Assembly (NCBI RefSeq): GCF_016901135.1
Contig: NZ_JAFEVL010000062.1
Location: 124,001 to 188,000 of the forward strand
Reading direction: 5' to 3'
Source of the DNA: Martinezella lusitana
Lineage (GTDB): Bacteria > Pseudomonadota > Alphaproteobacteria > Rhizobiales > Rhizobiaceae
DNA: 64,000 bases
Shown here: piece by piece, positions 43,065-51,600 of the stretch
How positions within the stretch are numbered: position 1 is the first letter of the stretch
Layout: each line of letters begins with the position of its first letter
Position numbers and translations under genes: made by a program
The notes under the pieces: generated by a model
Seen by the model: the letters and a program-made list of their open reading frames with translations, nothing else
Told to the model about the DNA's origin: nothing
Database searches by the model: none

Positions 43065-43414
43065 GTGGCATCCTGACCCTTCCCATGCTTGGGCTCATAC
43101 TCTTCTGCGTGCTGGCGGAGACGGCCCGCGAGGTTTGCTTCAAGCAATCGGCCAGCGAGCATACGCTGCTTTCGGCAATGGCGAAGCCGGTTACCTGGCT
43201 CGGTATCGTGTTCTGGGCCGTGGAGCTTTTTGCATGGACGGCTGTTCTCGAGCACGTTCCGCTCACCATCGCCTTTCCCCTTATGGCGTTGAGCTATGTC
43301 GTCATCGTGTTCGCCGGCGCCGTGATCTTCAAAGAAAATATCAACCTACGCCATGCAACGGGCGTGTTCCTCGTGACCGCCGGCGTGGCCTGTGTGGGAG
43401 TTACCGGACTATGA
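43061..43414 (+). CDS. SMR/EamA-like half-transporter subunit 1
   Basis: A 117-residue protein with four transmembrane helices, the size and pattern of small multidrug resistance and ArnE/ArnF proteins. The end of the last helices (FPLMALSYVVIVFAGAVIFKENINLRHATGVFLVTAGVA, in pieces) follows the 'PLxxLxYVxxxxxxxxxFxExxxxxxxxGxxLIxxGV' pattern. It overlaps the genes on both sides by 4 bp. A second such subunit is encoded further down the operon (46217), and the two probably pair to flip or export a product, as ArnE and ArnF do with a lipid-linked aminosugar. Confidence 0.85.
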   Translation: MSGILTLPMLGLILFCVLAETAREVCFKQSASEHTLLSAMAKPVTWLGIVFWAVELFAWTAVLEHVPLTIAFPLMALSYVVIVFAGAVIFKENINLRHATGVFLVTAGVACVGVTGL

Positions 43415-44283
43415 AAATCTTTGCGCACACCAGATGGGATGTGGCGCCGGTTCTGGCTGCCGTCGCGCATCTTGCTTTCGATGTCTATCTGATCGTCGGC
43501 TTCGAAAGCCGTCCCCTGTGGCTCTCGGCGGTTCTTGGCTGCCTGTATGCCGTGTCGATCTCCTGGAACATCAACAGCATATCCCACAATTTCATCCATA
43601 CGCCCTATTTCAAGCCGCGCTGGATGAACTATGCCTTCAGCCTGCTGGAGTCGGTCGCGATCGGCTTCTCGCAGACCTATTATCACTGGGTGCATATGCG
43701 CCATCATTCCGGCAACAGCGACCGGCCGGACGAAAAGGGCGATACCATCGATCTGCTGTCGATCTATCGCCACGGCCGTGACGGTCAGCCCGAGAATGTG
43801 TGGTCCTACACATTTATGAGCTTCTTCCGCGACAGTCTCGGCGATATCCACAAGGCTATCTCCCGCAACCGCCCGTTCGATGCGGCCTGGGGTCGGTTCG
43901 AGCTCTTTTTCTTCCTCGGTCTTGCAGCTGTCGCGCTGCTTTATGACTGGAAGGCGGTGCTGTTCTTCGTGCCGTTCTATTATCTCGGCAATTGCCTGTC
44001 GTCCTTGAACGGCTACTACGAACATCTGAACGGCGACCCGGACGAGCCGATCGCCTGGGGCGTTTCCAGCCACAAGTCGTTCTACAACTGGCTGTGGTTC
44101 GGCAACGGCTATCATGCCGAACATCATTACCGGCCGCGTACCCACTGGACGAAACTGCCGACGCTACACGAGCAGATCAAGGAAGAGCAGGAAAAAGCCG
44201 GTACGCATGTCATCAGCACATGCCACGCACTCGGCTTCATGGCCAAGGAGAACCGGCAGTCGGAGCTCTCTCATGAAAGCTGA
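43411..44283 (+). CDS. Membrane fatty-acid desaturase/hydroxylase
   Basis: A 290-residue membrane di-iron enzyme. Its three histidine clusters are HNFIH (59-63), HMRHH (95-99) and HAEHH (235-239), the ligands of the di-iron centre, among four to six hydrophobic segments. Enzymes of this fold desaturate or hydroxylate acyl chains, or oxidise amines and alkanes, with O2. The start 43411 overlaps the preceding gene (ATGA). Unlike housekeeping desaturases it lies inside a biosynthetic operon, so its substrate is likely the acyl group attached or used by the pathway. The last 11 bp overlap the next gene. Confidence 0.88.
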   Translation: MKIFAHTRWDVAPVLAAVAHLAFDVYLIVGFESRPLWLSAVLGCLYAVSISWNINSISHNFIHTPYFKPRWMNYAFSLLESVAIGFSQTYYHWVHMRHHSGNSDRPDEKGDTIDLLSIYRHGRDGQPENVWSYTFMSFFRDSLGDIHKAISRNRPFDAAWGRFELFFFLGLAAVALLYDWKAVLFFVPFYYLGNCLSSLNGYYEHLNGDPDEPIAWGVSSHKSFYNWLWFGNGYHAEHHYRPRTHWTKLPTLHEQIKEEQEKAGTHVISTCHALGFMAKENRQSELSHES

Positions 44284-45088
44284 TGGGTTGAGCTTCTTCA
44301 TGGAGGGCTCAAATGGAAAAGGCGTGCTTCTTGTACACGGACTGACGGGCGCACCGGCTGAAATGAAGCTGATCGCCCGCCAACTCAATCGCAAGGGTTA
44401 CAGCATCTATGCACCGTTGCTGGCCGGTCACGGCGTCGATGTCGGCACGCTGCGGCGCACCCGCTGGGAAGATTGGCTCGATAGCGTCGTCGAGGCCTCG
44501 GCGTTGCTCGCCACGCGAACGCAGGAGGTTTTTGCCGCCGGCATCTGCGTCGGCGGAAAGCTGGCGCTGCTGGCCGCCGAACAGCAGCCGAAGGCGATCG
44601 ACGCGGTGGCTATCTATTCGCCCTGCTTTCACTATGACGGCTGGGATGTTCCCTTCTACTATCCGCTATTGTCGTCGCAGATCGGCTGGCTGTCCCGCAT
44701 TCCCTTCCTCGATCGCCTGAGCTTCAAGGAGACGGCCTCCCTCGGGATCAAGGACCAGCGGATGCGCCGGCTGATCGAAGGCATGGCAGGTGAAGGCATT
44801 CTGGAGAAATTCCCCGGCAAGGGGCTGGTCGAGATGCATCGGCTGGGCAAGACCCTCCGCGGCATGCTGCCGGGGATCCAGACACCGACGCTGATCCTCC
44901 ACGCCGAGGACGACGACCTCAGCAGTCCGAAACACGCACGCTACATCTCCGATCACATCGGCGGCCCGCATGAGCTGAAATGGATCAAGGACAGCTATCA
45001 CATGATCCATGTGGACCGACAGCATCGGCAGGTAGCGGATTTTACCGCAGATTTCTTCGAGGCGCGCCATGTCGCAGCCGCTGCTTAA
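44273..45088 (+). CDS. Alpha/beta hydrolase with Cys at the nucleophile elbow
   Basis: A 271-residue single-domain alpha/beta hydrolase of the carboxylesterase/monoacylglycerol-lipase size. The oxyanion segment is VLLVHGLTG (18-26); the nucleophile elbow reads GICVGG (90-95), with Cys92 where Ser is usual. The acid and base are visible in LILHAEDDDLSSP and DSYHMIHVDR, so the triad Cys-Asp-His is complete. Cys nucleophiles in this fold occur in dienelactone hydrolases and PHA-synthase relatives, and favour acyl transfer over hydrolysis. It overlaps the desaturase gene by 11 bp and the acyltransferase gene by 20 bp. I infer a role in releasing or transferring an acyl chain. Confidence 0.85.
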   Translation: MKADGLSFFMEGSNGKGVLLVHGLTGAPAEMKLIARQLNRKGYSIYAPLLAGHGVDVGTLRRTRWEDWLDSVVEASALLATRTQEVFAAGICVGGKLALLAAEQQPKAIDAVAIYSPCFHYDGWDVPFYYPLLSSQIGWLSRIPFLDRLSFKETASLGIKDQRMRRLIEGMAGEGILEKFPGKGLVEMHRLGKTLRGMLPGIQTPTLILHAEDDDLSSPKHARYISDHIGGPHELKWIKDSYHMIHVDRQHRQVADFTADFFEARHVAAAA

Positions 45089-46217
45089 AACCGTGCCCAG
45101 ACCAACGGGCAATCCGGTGGCCGAGGTTCACTTCAGCATCCGTGCGATCGGCCGCGATGCCTGGAACGCTTGTTTTCAGGGGAAGGTCGAGGATTATGAT
45201 TGCCTGCTTGCCATCGAGGAAGCCGGCATCGAAGGTTTCGAGTGGCGCTATATTACCGTCGTCGAGGACGGGCGCGTGAGCGCCGCCATGCCGGCTTTTC
45301 TGTGCCTCTACGCCCTGGACACGACGCTGGAAGAGGGCTTCCTGCGCAGGTCCGTCCGCCGCGTGCAGCGCTATTTCCCGAATTTTCTGAAGCTGCGCCT
45401 CGCCTGCCTGGGATCACCCTGCACCGAGACGGGCGCGATCGGCTTTCACCCCGACGTGCCGGACGAGCGCCGTGGCATGCTGTTTGCGGAGATGCTGTCT
45501 TTCTTCGAGCAGTTTGCCGTGACGGAAGATTGTGCGCTCGTCGGCCTCAAGGATATTCCGGAACAGGTTTCCGCCGAGCTTGGCGAGCCGCTTTCCGCAC
45601 ATGGCTATGCCTCGATCGGTGGTCTGCCGACGGCCTGGCTCGACATCGATTTCAAGACGATCGACGACTATCTCGCCAAGCTTTCCTCCGGCACCCGCAA
45701 GGACATGCGGCGCAAGCTGAAGTCCTTCGAACAGGTCAGGGTCGAGATCCGGACGGATTTCGGCGCGTTCCTGCCCGAGGTGATGGCGCTCTATCACGAC
45801 ACGCGAAACCGCAGCGACTGGCAGTTCGAGGAGCTCACCCCCGAATATTTCGAGGGAGTTCTCACCCGCATGGCCGGCCGTTCCTACTGCGCCTTCTACT
45901 TCATCGAGGACAAGCTGCTCGCCGCCAATCTGATCGTGCATGGTGAACATGTCGCCATCGACAAGTTCTTCTGCATGGATGGCGAAAAGGGCCGGCCGTA
46001 CAATCTCTATTTCCTGAGCTGGTTCACGAACCTGCGCTATTGCCTGGATCATGGCATAAGCCGCTATCAAAGCGGCCAGGCCTATTATGAGAACAAGATC
46101 AGGCTCGGCAGCAAGCTGACGCCCAACGCCATGTTCTTTCGCCATCGCAATCCCTTCCTTCAGAGACTGCTGCGGCTGGTGTCGCCGCTGTTCTCGACAG
46201 ATGAGGCAGGTGCGTGA
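45069..46217 (+). CDS. GNAT/FemAB-like N-acyltransferase
   Basis: A 382-residue protein with the layout of FemAB/'CelD-like' GNAT enzymes: an N-terminal half-domain and a second GNAT domain with 'LSSGTRKDMRRKLKSFEQ' near residue 205-222 and 'YLSW..YLDHGISRYQSGQAYYENKIRLG' near the end (fragments quoted). Such proteins transfer aminoacyl or fatty acyl groups to amines; several bacterial relatives make N-acyl amino acids. GAGG lies just upstream of the ATG. It follows the hydrolase with a 20-bp overlap and precedes the second SMR subunit with a 1-bp overlap, so it is translationally coupled. It is the best candidate to join the amine and the acyl chain. Confidence 0.8.
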   Translation: MSQPLLKTVPRPTGNPVAEVHFSIRAIGRDAWNACFQGKVEDYDCLLAIEEAGIEGFEWRYITVVEDGRVSAAMPAFLCLYALDTTLEEGFLRRSVRRVQRYFPNFLKLRLACLGSPCTETGAIGFHPDVPDERRGMLFAEMLSFFEQFAVTEDCALVGLKDIPEQVSAELGEPLSAHGYASIGGLPTAWLDIDFKTIDDYLAKLSSGTRKDMRRKLKSFEQVRVEIRTDFGAFLPEVMALYHDTRNRSDWQFEELTPEYFEGVLTRMAGRSYCAFYFIEDKLLAANLIVHGEHVAIDKFFCMDGEKGRPYNLYFLSWFTNLRYCLDHGISRYQSGQAYYENKIRLGSKLTPNAMFFRHRNPFLQRLLRLVSPLFSTDEAGA

Positions 46218-46642
46218 TGCCGATGCGTTTTTCCTGGCTTGCCGTGCCGGTGCTCAACACGCTGTTCCAGTTCTTCATCAAGCATGGGGCGGAGCAATTG
46301 GGCGATGGCGGCGCAGAGGCGTGGCTGTGGCAGGCGCTCTCCTCCTACTGGATATTGGCGGCGATCGCGGTCGAAATCGCCTGCTTCTTCATCTGGATGA
46401 ATGTGCTTGCCGAACTCGATCTCAGCCGGGCCTTTCCGCTTTCGGGCATCAGCTACGTGCTGATCATCGCGACCGGCTGGTTCGTCTTCGGCGAGCGGAT
46501 CGTCGCCCTGCAGGTGATCGGCAGCGGCTTGATCCTGACGGGTGTCTGGCTGATCGCGAGCGCCAACGTGGAAGCCGAGGATGATGGCGACTGGAACGCG
46601 AAGCGCGCCGCACCGCGCACCGTTGCCGGCAAGGATAGATGA
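46217..46642 (+). CDS. SMR/EamA-like half-transporter subunit 2
   Basis: A 141-residue protein with four transmembrane helices, similar in plan to subunit 1 (43061): 'LNTLFQFFIKHGAEQLG' at the start and 'LSRAFPLSGISYVLIIATGWFVFGERIVALQVIGSGLILTGV' (in pieces) at the end. The C-terminal 25 residues are charged and cytoplasmic. The ATG 46217 overlaps the upstream stop by one base (TGATG). Two unequal SMR-type subunits in one operon suggest a heterodimer like ArnE/ArnF or EbrAB, moving the pathway product or its lipid carrier across the inner membrane. Confidence 0.85.
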   Translation: MPMRFSWLAVPVLNTLFQFFIKHGAEQLGDGGAEAWLWQALSSYWILAAIAVEIACFFIWMNVLAELDLSRAFPLSGISYVLIIATGWFVFGERIVALQVIGSGLILTGVWLIASANVEAEDDGDWNAKRAAPRTVAGKDR

Positions 46643-47982
46643 TGTCCAACCTGCAAGCTGAAAATCGCCCCAAAGGCAAGGGGTTTGCCGTTTTCTCCAG
46701 CCTTGCGGACTGGTGCCTGAAACGCGCTCTTTCATCCATCGTCACGCGCGGTGCGCTGACCGTGACGACCGCAAGCGGCCGTGTCTTCACATTCGGCGAT
46801 GGCACCGGCGAAGCGGTGCATGTCCGTTTCACCGATAACCGGGCGCAATGGGCACTCCTGATCGATGCCGATAAGAGGCTTGGCGAGCTCTACATGGACG
46901 GCCGGTTTATCGTCGAGCAGGGCTCCCTCTACGACTTCGTCGCCATGATGCTGCGGGAGGCGCAGAACAGCACCCACCCGGTGATCGCGCGCGTCATCGA
47001 TCATGCCCGAACCAAGCTGCGAATATTCCGTCATCGCAACCTTCCGGGTCGTTCAAGGGCGAATGTCGCGCATCACTACGATCTCGACGGCCGGCTCTAC
47101 GAACTCTTCCTCGACCCGGACCGGCAGTATTCCTGCGCTTATTTCGAGCATGCCGACCAGTCTCTCGAAGAGGCGCAGATCGCCAAGAAAAGGCATCTGG
47201 CCGCCAAGCTTGTGATCGAGCCGGACAACAGCATTCTCGATATCGGCTGCGGCTGGGGCGGCCTTGCGCTGCACCTGGCCGAACATGCGCCTGGAGGTTA
47301 CGTGCTCGGTGTGACGCTGTCCGAAGAGCAGCACGCCTACGCCTCCAAGCGCGTGGCCGACACGGCTGGCGGAACGCCGGCGGAAGTTCAATTCGCGCTG
47401 AGAGACTATCGCAGCCTGACCGGCCGCTTCGACAGGATCGTCTCGGTCGGCATGTTCGAGCATGTCGGTCTCGCGTCCTACCGCACCTTCTTCCGCAAGT
47501 GTGCAGAATTGCTTGAGGATGACGGCATCATGGTGCTTCACACCATCGGCTGCTCGGCGACGCCCGGCTTCACCACGCCGTGGCTCGACAAATACATCTT
47601 CCCTGGCGGCTATATTCCGGCACTTTCGGAAATCGTGCCGGAAATTGAGGCGGCCGGGCTTGCGATCACCGATGTCGAGGTGTTGCGCCTGCACTATGCG
47701 AAGACGCTCGAAAGCTGGCGGGCGCGTTTCTTGGCGCGCTGGCCCGAGGCCGCGCAGCTTTACGACGAGCGCTTCTGCCGCATGTGGGAATATTATCTTT
47801 CGACGGCGGAGGCTGCCTTCCGCTATGAAGATCTCGTCGTCTTCCAGATCCAGATGGCCAAGCGCAACGACGTCATTCCGCTCACGCGAAACTACATCGC
47901 TGATCACGAAGTGCGCAGCGCCTCAAAAATCGATGTTGAAGGTTCTGTTGAGGGTAAAGCCGATAATATTCTGATCGGGTGA
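46639..47982 (+). CDS. Cyclopropane-fatty-acyl-phospholipid synthase-like methyltransferase
   Basis: A 447-residue SAM-dependent enzyme of the CFA-synthase family. The SAM motif is ILDIGCGWGGLALHLAE (199-215), preceded by 'HYDLDGRLYELFLDPDRQYSCAYF' (146-169) and followed by 'GMFEHVG' with the bicarbonate-site Glu. Such enzymes add a methylene or methyl to the double bond of an acyl chain, and the operon also contains a desaturase that could create that bond. It begins with two ATG codons (46639 and 46642) and overlaps the upstream stop. The last 60 bp overlap the converging OmpV gene. Genomes of this group usually carry a separate housekeeping cfa gene, but that cannot be checked here. Confidence 0.9.
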   Translation: MMSNLQAENRPKGKGFAVFSSLADWCLKRALSSIVTRGALTVTTASGRVFTFGDGTGEAVHVRFTDNRAQWALLIDADKRLGELYMDGRFIVEQGSLYDFVAMMLREAQNSTHPVIARVIDHARTKLRIFRHRNLPGRSRANVAHHYDLDGRLYELFLDPDRQYSCAYFEHADQSLEEAQIAKKRHLAAKLVIEPDNSILDIGCGWGGLALHLAEHAPGGYVLGVTLSEEQHAYASKRVADTAGGTPAEVQFALRDYRSLTGRFDRIVSVGMFEHVGLASYRTFFRKCAELLEDDGIMVLHTIGCSATPGFTTPWLDKYIFPGGYIPALSEIVPEIEAAGLAITDVEVLRLHYAKTLESWRARFLARWPEAAQLYDERFCRMWEYYLSTAEAAFRYEDLVVFQIQMAKRNDVIPLTRNYIADHEVRSASKIDVEGSVEGKADNILIG

Positions 47983-48771
47983 GCCGAACTGCGAGGTGAT
48001 CGGGCTGTCGGCAGCATCGCCCACCAGACGGTTATATTTCTCGTAGACCTGCACGCTCCACGCGGGCGAGACCGTATAGGTAGCAGCCACCGTGAAACCG
48101 ACAGATTTCAGGCCGGCACCGGCGTCGAAGGCGCTGACATGACCGTTCCTCGCGGCTTGACCCGCTGAGATGCCAAAGTTGCTGCGCATGTAGATGGAGT
48201 TTGCCAGTGATAGGCGAGGCCCGGCGGACAGGAGCCATTTGTCGCCAACGGGCTGAAACCAATCGAGCCCCAGATCACCGACCAGGCCGTCGCCGCCCCA
48301 AAGGGACTGGCGCACTTCCGTCCGAAACCGAAGCTGATTTTCCATCAACCAATATTGTGCGAAGCCGCCGGCATCGAAATTCCAGCGCACCCTGCGCTGG
48401 CTCTGCAGGTGCAGATTATTGAGGTCCAGGCGGTCATCTCTCAAGCCAACCACGGGACCAATTTCGAGACCGCCGAGGTCGAAGAGAGTATAGTCGAAGT
48501 TGTCGTCCGGGGCGCTGTATTCCGGGGCTTCACCAAGGCGATGGAAATCGAAAGAGGGCAAGGCGCTGAAGGAATGATGCTTCGATCCTTCGTAGTTGGG
48601 GCCATACTCCACGGTGGCTCCGAGCGTCACAACCCAAGTGTCGGATGAGGACTTTGTGGTGTCCTGCGCCATGGACGATGTTGGAAACGCACCGATTGCG
48701 GACGCTATCAGAAGACCCATTCCGGCCATTGTCGGCAACCGGGCAGGGAAAGATGTCCCAACACTTAACAC
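47923..48771 (-). CDS. MipA/OmpV-family outer-membrane protein
   Basis: About 282 residues, with a signal peptide ending near SSMAQDT and then a 12-strand-type beta-barrel with alternating hydrophobic residues and a terminal Phe (TLNRTFNIDF), the outer-membrane insertion signal. Marker blocks are 'VTLGATVEYGPNYEGSKHHSFSALPSFDF' and 'GPVVGLRDDR'. OmpV/MipA proteins scaffold murein synthases or act as porins. The frame starts with GTG at 48771; an ATG at 48729 is an alternative but would remove the only positively charged residue of the signal peptide. Its 3' end overlaps the converging CFA-synthase-like gene by 60 bp. The 483 bp upstream (48772-49254) contain no gene that I can support. Confidence 0.87.
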   Translation of the reverse strand: MLSVGTSFPARLPTMAGMGLLIASAIGAFPTSSMAQDTTKSSSDTWVVTLGATVEYGPNYEGSKHHSFSALPSFDFHRLGEAPEYSAPDDNFDYTLFDLGGLEIGPVVGLRDDRLDLNNLHLQSQRRVRWNFDAGGFAQYWLMENQLRFRTEVRQSLWGGDGLVGDLGLDWFQPVGDKWLLSAGPRLSLANSIYMRSNFGISAGQAARNGHVSAFDAGAGLKSVGFTVAATYTVSPAWSVQVYEKYNRLVGDAADSPITSQFGSPDQNIIGFTLNRTFNIDF

Positions 48772-49254
48772 TCTGACAACACCCGATCCCTGATCGCCCT
48801 TGCGGCACTACTATCACAGCTCAAGGTTCCGAAAATAGCAAAAATTTTTAGCGCAAACATTACGCCCGGCTGACGGCTGGAACGTTTTGCACCGTTTGCG
48901 GAAGATTGATCGCGGTGATGGGAGGCTTCCTTCTGTCCCTGGAGACGACGGAGGGTGTCGATGTTGTCGCATTCACTTGCTGGCAATCGAGATGCTCTCC
49001 GTCATAGACGAGTGAATCCTCTGCTGCCGTCAATGATCGCAAAGGATGCAGGTGAGAATAGAGATGTAACATTTCATGAACCTGAAACCCCCAAGCCCAA
49101 GCGCGGCCTGATTGTTCGTTCATTGCAGTTGGACCGTGCCGATTTTATCACTAGATAGCGAATGTCCTCATTTCGGACAGAGCTTCGGGCGACGACAGAT
49201 CCCTTCCTGGCGTGGAAGGGGCGACATGAAGATATGGCAGGCAGGCGATAGGAC

Positions 49255-50001
49255 ATGAACGATCAAGGATCTCGCAAACCGGGCATTACGGGGTGGTTAA
49301 GCCGCAACGAGCCCCTGTTGCTTGTAATGTTCGCCGCCCTTTCAGGCGGAGTTCTTCTGTTCGTCTATCTGACGGGCGAGGTTCTCGAGGGAAGTACAAG
49401 GGGATTTGACGAGGCGATCTTGCTGGCGCTTCGCCAGCCTAGTGACCTGTCTACTCCCATAGGGCCGAGCTGGCTGACCCATGCCGTCAAGGACATTACA
49501 AGTCTCGGCGGCACCACCGTCCTCGCGATGATGACGGTCCTGGTGACGGTCTATCTGTTGCTCGACCGGCGGCGCGCCATTGCCATCTTCGTATTAGCTT
49601 CGGTGCTTGGCGGATGGGCGCTGAGCACGACGTTGAAGCTCGGCGTTGCGCGGCCACGGCCGGATATCGTGCCGCATCTGGTCGAGGTTCATGATCTGAG
49701 CTTCCCGAGCGGCCATGCGATGGTATCGGCGGTTACCTATCTGACGCTTGCAGCGCTCATTTCCGGTACGCGACGCTATCGCTCGACGCGCATCTTCACC
49801 GTCGCGGTCGGCATCCTGCTGACATTGATGATCGGCGCGAGCCGGGTCTATCTCGGCGTGCACTATCCGACTGATGTTCTCGGCGGCTGGTGCGCCGGGG
49901 CAACCTGGGCGCTCGGCTGCTGGATCATCGCCCGCCGCTACATCTCGCCATCCCGAGGCACCGAAGGTTCGGCGCGGATCGACGCCAGCTCGGTTAATTA
50001 A
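49255..50001 (+). CDS. PAP2-family membrane phosphatase
   Basis: A 248-residue inner-membrane protein with about six helices and the three PAP2 phosphatase motifs: KLGVARPRP (128-136), PSGH (151-154) and SRVYLGVHYPTD (196-207). The family removes phosphate from lipid phosphates such as phosphatidic acid, undecaprenyl pyrophosphate or lipid A. GATAGGAC lies just before the ATG. It is a single gene, convergent with the DUF1007 gene. It may be the undecaprenyl-pyrophosphatase type, but specificity within PAP2 cannot be read from sequence. Confidence 0.92.
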   Translation: MNDQGSRKPGITGWLSRNEPLLLVMFAALSGGVLLFVYLTGEVLEGSTRGFDEAILLALRQPSDLSTPIGPSWLTHAVKDITSLGGTTVLAMMTVLVTVYLLLDRRRAIAIFVLASVLGGWALSTTLKLGVARPRPDIVPHLVEVHDLSFPSGHAMVSAVTYLTLAALISGTRRYRSTRIFTVAVGILLTLMIGASRVYLGVHYPTDVLGGWCAGATWALGCWIIARRYISPSRGTEGSARIDASSVN

Positions 50002-50040
50002 GGTGATGGCATCAGGCCGGAGGCGATCCCTCGCGCAGCA

Positions 50041-50682
50041 TCAGCACTGGACCTCCAGCCTCGTTGCCACGAGGAGCGAGTAGTCCGTGCCCTTCGGATC
50101 ACTGAAGAACATGCTGGTGAGGGCTGCCTGGTTCTCCGCCATGACTTCCTTGGGGTTGGGCCTCACAACCTTGCTCTTGCAGCGGCCGGAGGCTGTTCCC
50201 GAGAGGGTCATATCGTTGTCTGTGGCGAAATCGACCGCCGTGTAGAGCGTCTTGTCATAAATCCCGAAGATCGTGGTACCCTTGAGGAAGGTCTTCTGCT
50301 CGGGCTTCAATGAAAAGGTAAGGGTCAGCGAACCGTCCTTGTAGTCGGCCTGGATCGCATCGGGCTTGGCCATCGGTATCGCTTTGCCGTTGCTGGTGAC
50401 ATTCGTATAATAGCCGTACTGCGCAAGCGAATCCCTGACCGTCTTGCCGACGGCCTTGAGTTCGCTCGCGGTGAGCGTCTGGTCGCCAGCCTTGTCGTAA
50501 TCCATGAGGACCGAGGAGGAAAACACCTCATCGAAGCTCCAGAGGTTGCGCAGCTCGCTGATCGAGCCGTCGGGCGCCGCAACGACCTCGAACTTGGCAT
50601 CGATGAATATATGCGGATGGGCAAGGGCGGGCACGGGCAGAAGCGACAGCATCGCGATCAGCAGGGGCGTCTTTCTTTTCAT
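50041..50682 (-). CDS. DUF1007-family secreted protein with EF-hand-like motif
   Basis: About 213 residues from the Met at 50682, which gives a normal signal peptide (MKRKTPLLIAMLSLLPVPALA); an ATG at 50703 is also possible, and neither has a good ribosome-binding site. The mature protein starts HPHIFIDAKFEV, typical of DUF1007, where the N-terminal His residues may bind metal. An EF-hand-like loop, DYDKAGDQTLTASEL, lies near residue 68. DUF1007 genes usually neighbour a nickel/cobalt exporter (NicO/RcnA), but none is here. Two Cys residues near the end could form a disulphide. Confidence 0.85.
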   Translation of the reverse strand: MKRKTPLLIAMLSLLPVPALAHPHIFIDAKFEVVAAPDGSISELRNLWSFDEVFSSSVLMDYDKAGDQTLTASELKAVGKTVRDSLAQYGYYTNVTSNGKAIPMAKPDAIQADYKDGSLTLTFSLKPEQKTFLKGTTIFGIYDKTLYTAVDFATDNDMTLSGTASGRCKSKVVRPNPKEVMAENQAALTSMFFSDPKGTDYSLLVATRLEVQC

Positions 50683-51066
50683 GCGAACAATACCGCGTTC
50701 CATCCGTCAGTTCGATGTACAGACCTGAACGTCAATTGAGACTGATTTGAGACCCGCATCCCCTAGTGGCTCAAGGGACGATCGGCAAGAGGCGAAGCAT
50801 GCCTGCCGTCACAGCACCAAGCGAGATAGTCATTGACTCCTATCCCCGGCGTGAGGATGTAAAGCATCATGTCCGGATATGTGTGTATGCCTCAATCCCA
50901 AACGTTTCTGCGGCACCATGCCACTAGAAGGGCAATCACGCCCATCAAGTGTGCGTTGAGCCGGGACCGCCATGGTCGCTATCTTGGAAACGCCATCGGC
51001 GCGTTTCCGGGAGGTCGACGTCGGTCGATCGCCGAGCCAAACACAACCGCCGCTTGTCTTTGACCG

Positions 51067-51503
51067 ATGGCCGAACTTGCTGTCTACCTCAGTTTGTTCA
51101 TGGCCGCTTTTGCGGCGGCCACCATCCTGCCGATGCAGTCTGAGGCTGCCTAGTCGGCTTGCTGCTGACGGAAGAATATGCAGCCCCTGTATTCGTGGCC
51201 GTCGCCAGCGTCGGCAACGTCCTCGGCTCGTTGCTCAACTGGATATTCGGTCGCGGCATAGAGCGTTTCCGCTCGCGGCGATGGTTCCCCGTTGGCGAAC
51301 AGGCGATGGACCGGGCGCAGGAGTTGTACCGACGCTATGGACGATGGTCGCTGCTGGCAAGTTGGCTGCCGATCGTTGGTGATCCGATCACCGTTGCCGC
51401 CGGCGTCTTGCGTGAGCCGCTGCCGACATTCCTGTTGCTGGTGACCGTCGCGAAGGTCGGGCGGTATATTGCAATCGCCGCCGCGACGACGAGCTTGGTG
51501 TGA
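51067..51503 (+). pseudogene. DedA/YqaA-family membrane protein, broken by a one-base frameshift
   Basis: Frame 1 reads MAELAVYLSLFMAAFAAATILPMQSEAA and then a stop (TAG, 51151-51153). The correct continuation, VGLLLTEEYAAPVFVAVASVGNVLG, runs in another frame from about 51153 to 51503. One missing base near 51150 explains this, since 'SEAVLVGLL' is what YqaA-type proteins have at this place. The restored protein would be about 145 residues with the PVGEQAMDRAQELYRRYGRWSLLASWLPIVGDP block of the family, which acts in membrane lipid homeostasis. It may be a real pseudogene or a sequencing error. The 363 bp before it (50704-51066) hold nothing that I can support. Confidence 0.75.
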
Positions 51504-51600
51504 TGATGTCACTCATATGGGGCACCTGACCTGAATAGGGCGCAAGTTCCATAATTTGGGCTCAGCTTGAGATCCTCCGTAATCGACCAATTCCTTCACA

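Noticed and set aside
48772-49254. Two short overlapping frames on opposite strands (48955-49158 plus, 48860-49123 minus)
   Set aside because: Neither has a ribosome-binding site, signal peptide or recognisable pattern, and they exclude each other. I treat the gap as non-coding.
50972-51382. A 136-codon frame overlapping the DedA-like gene
   Set aside because: The DedA-like reading in two frames matches a known family across its whole length, whereas this frame yields a basic, low-complexity product. The frameshift explanation is simpler.
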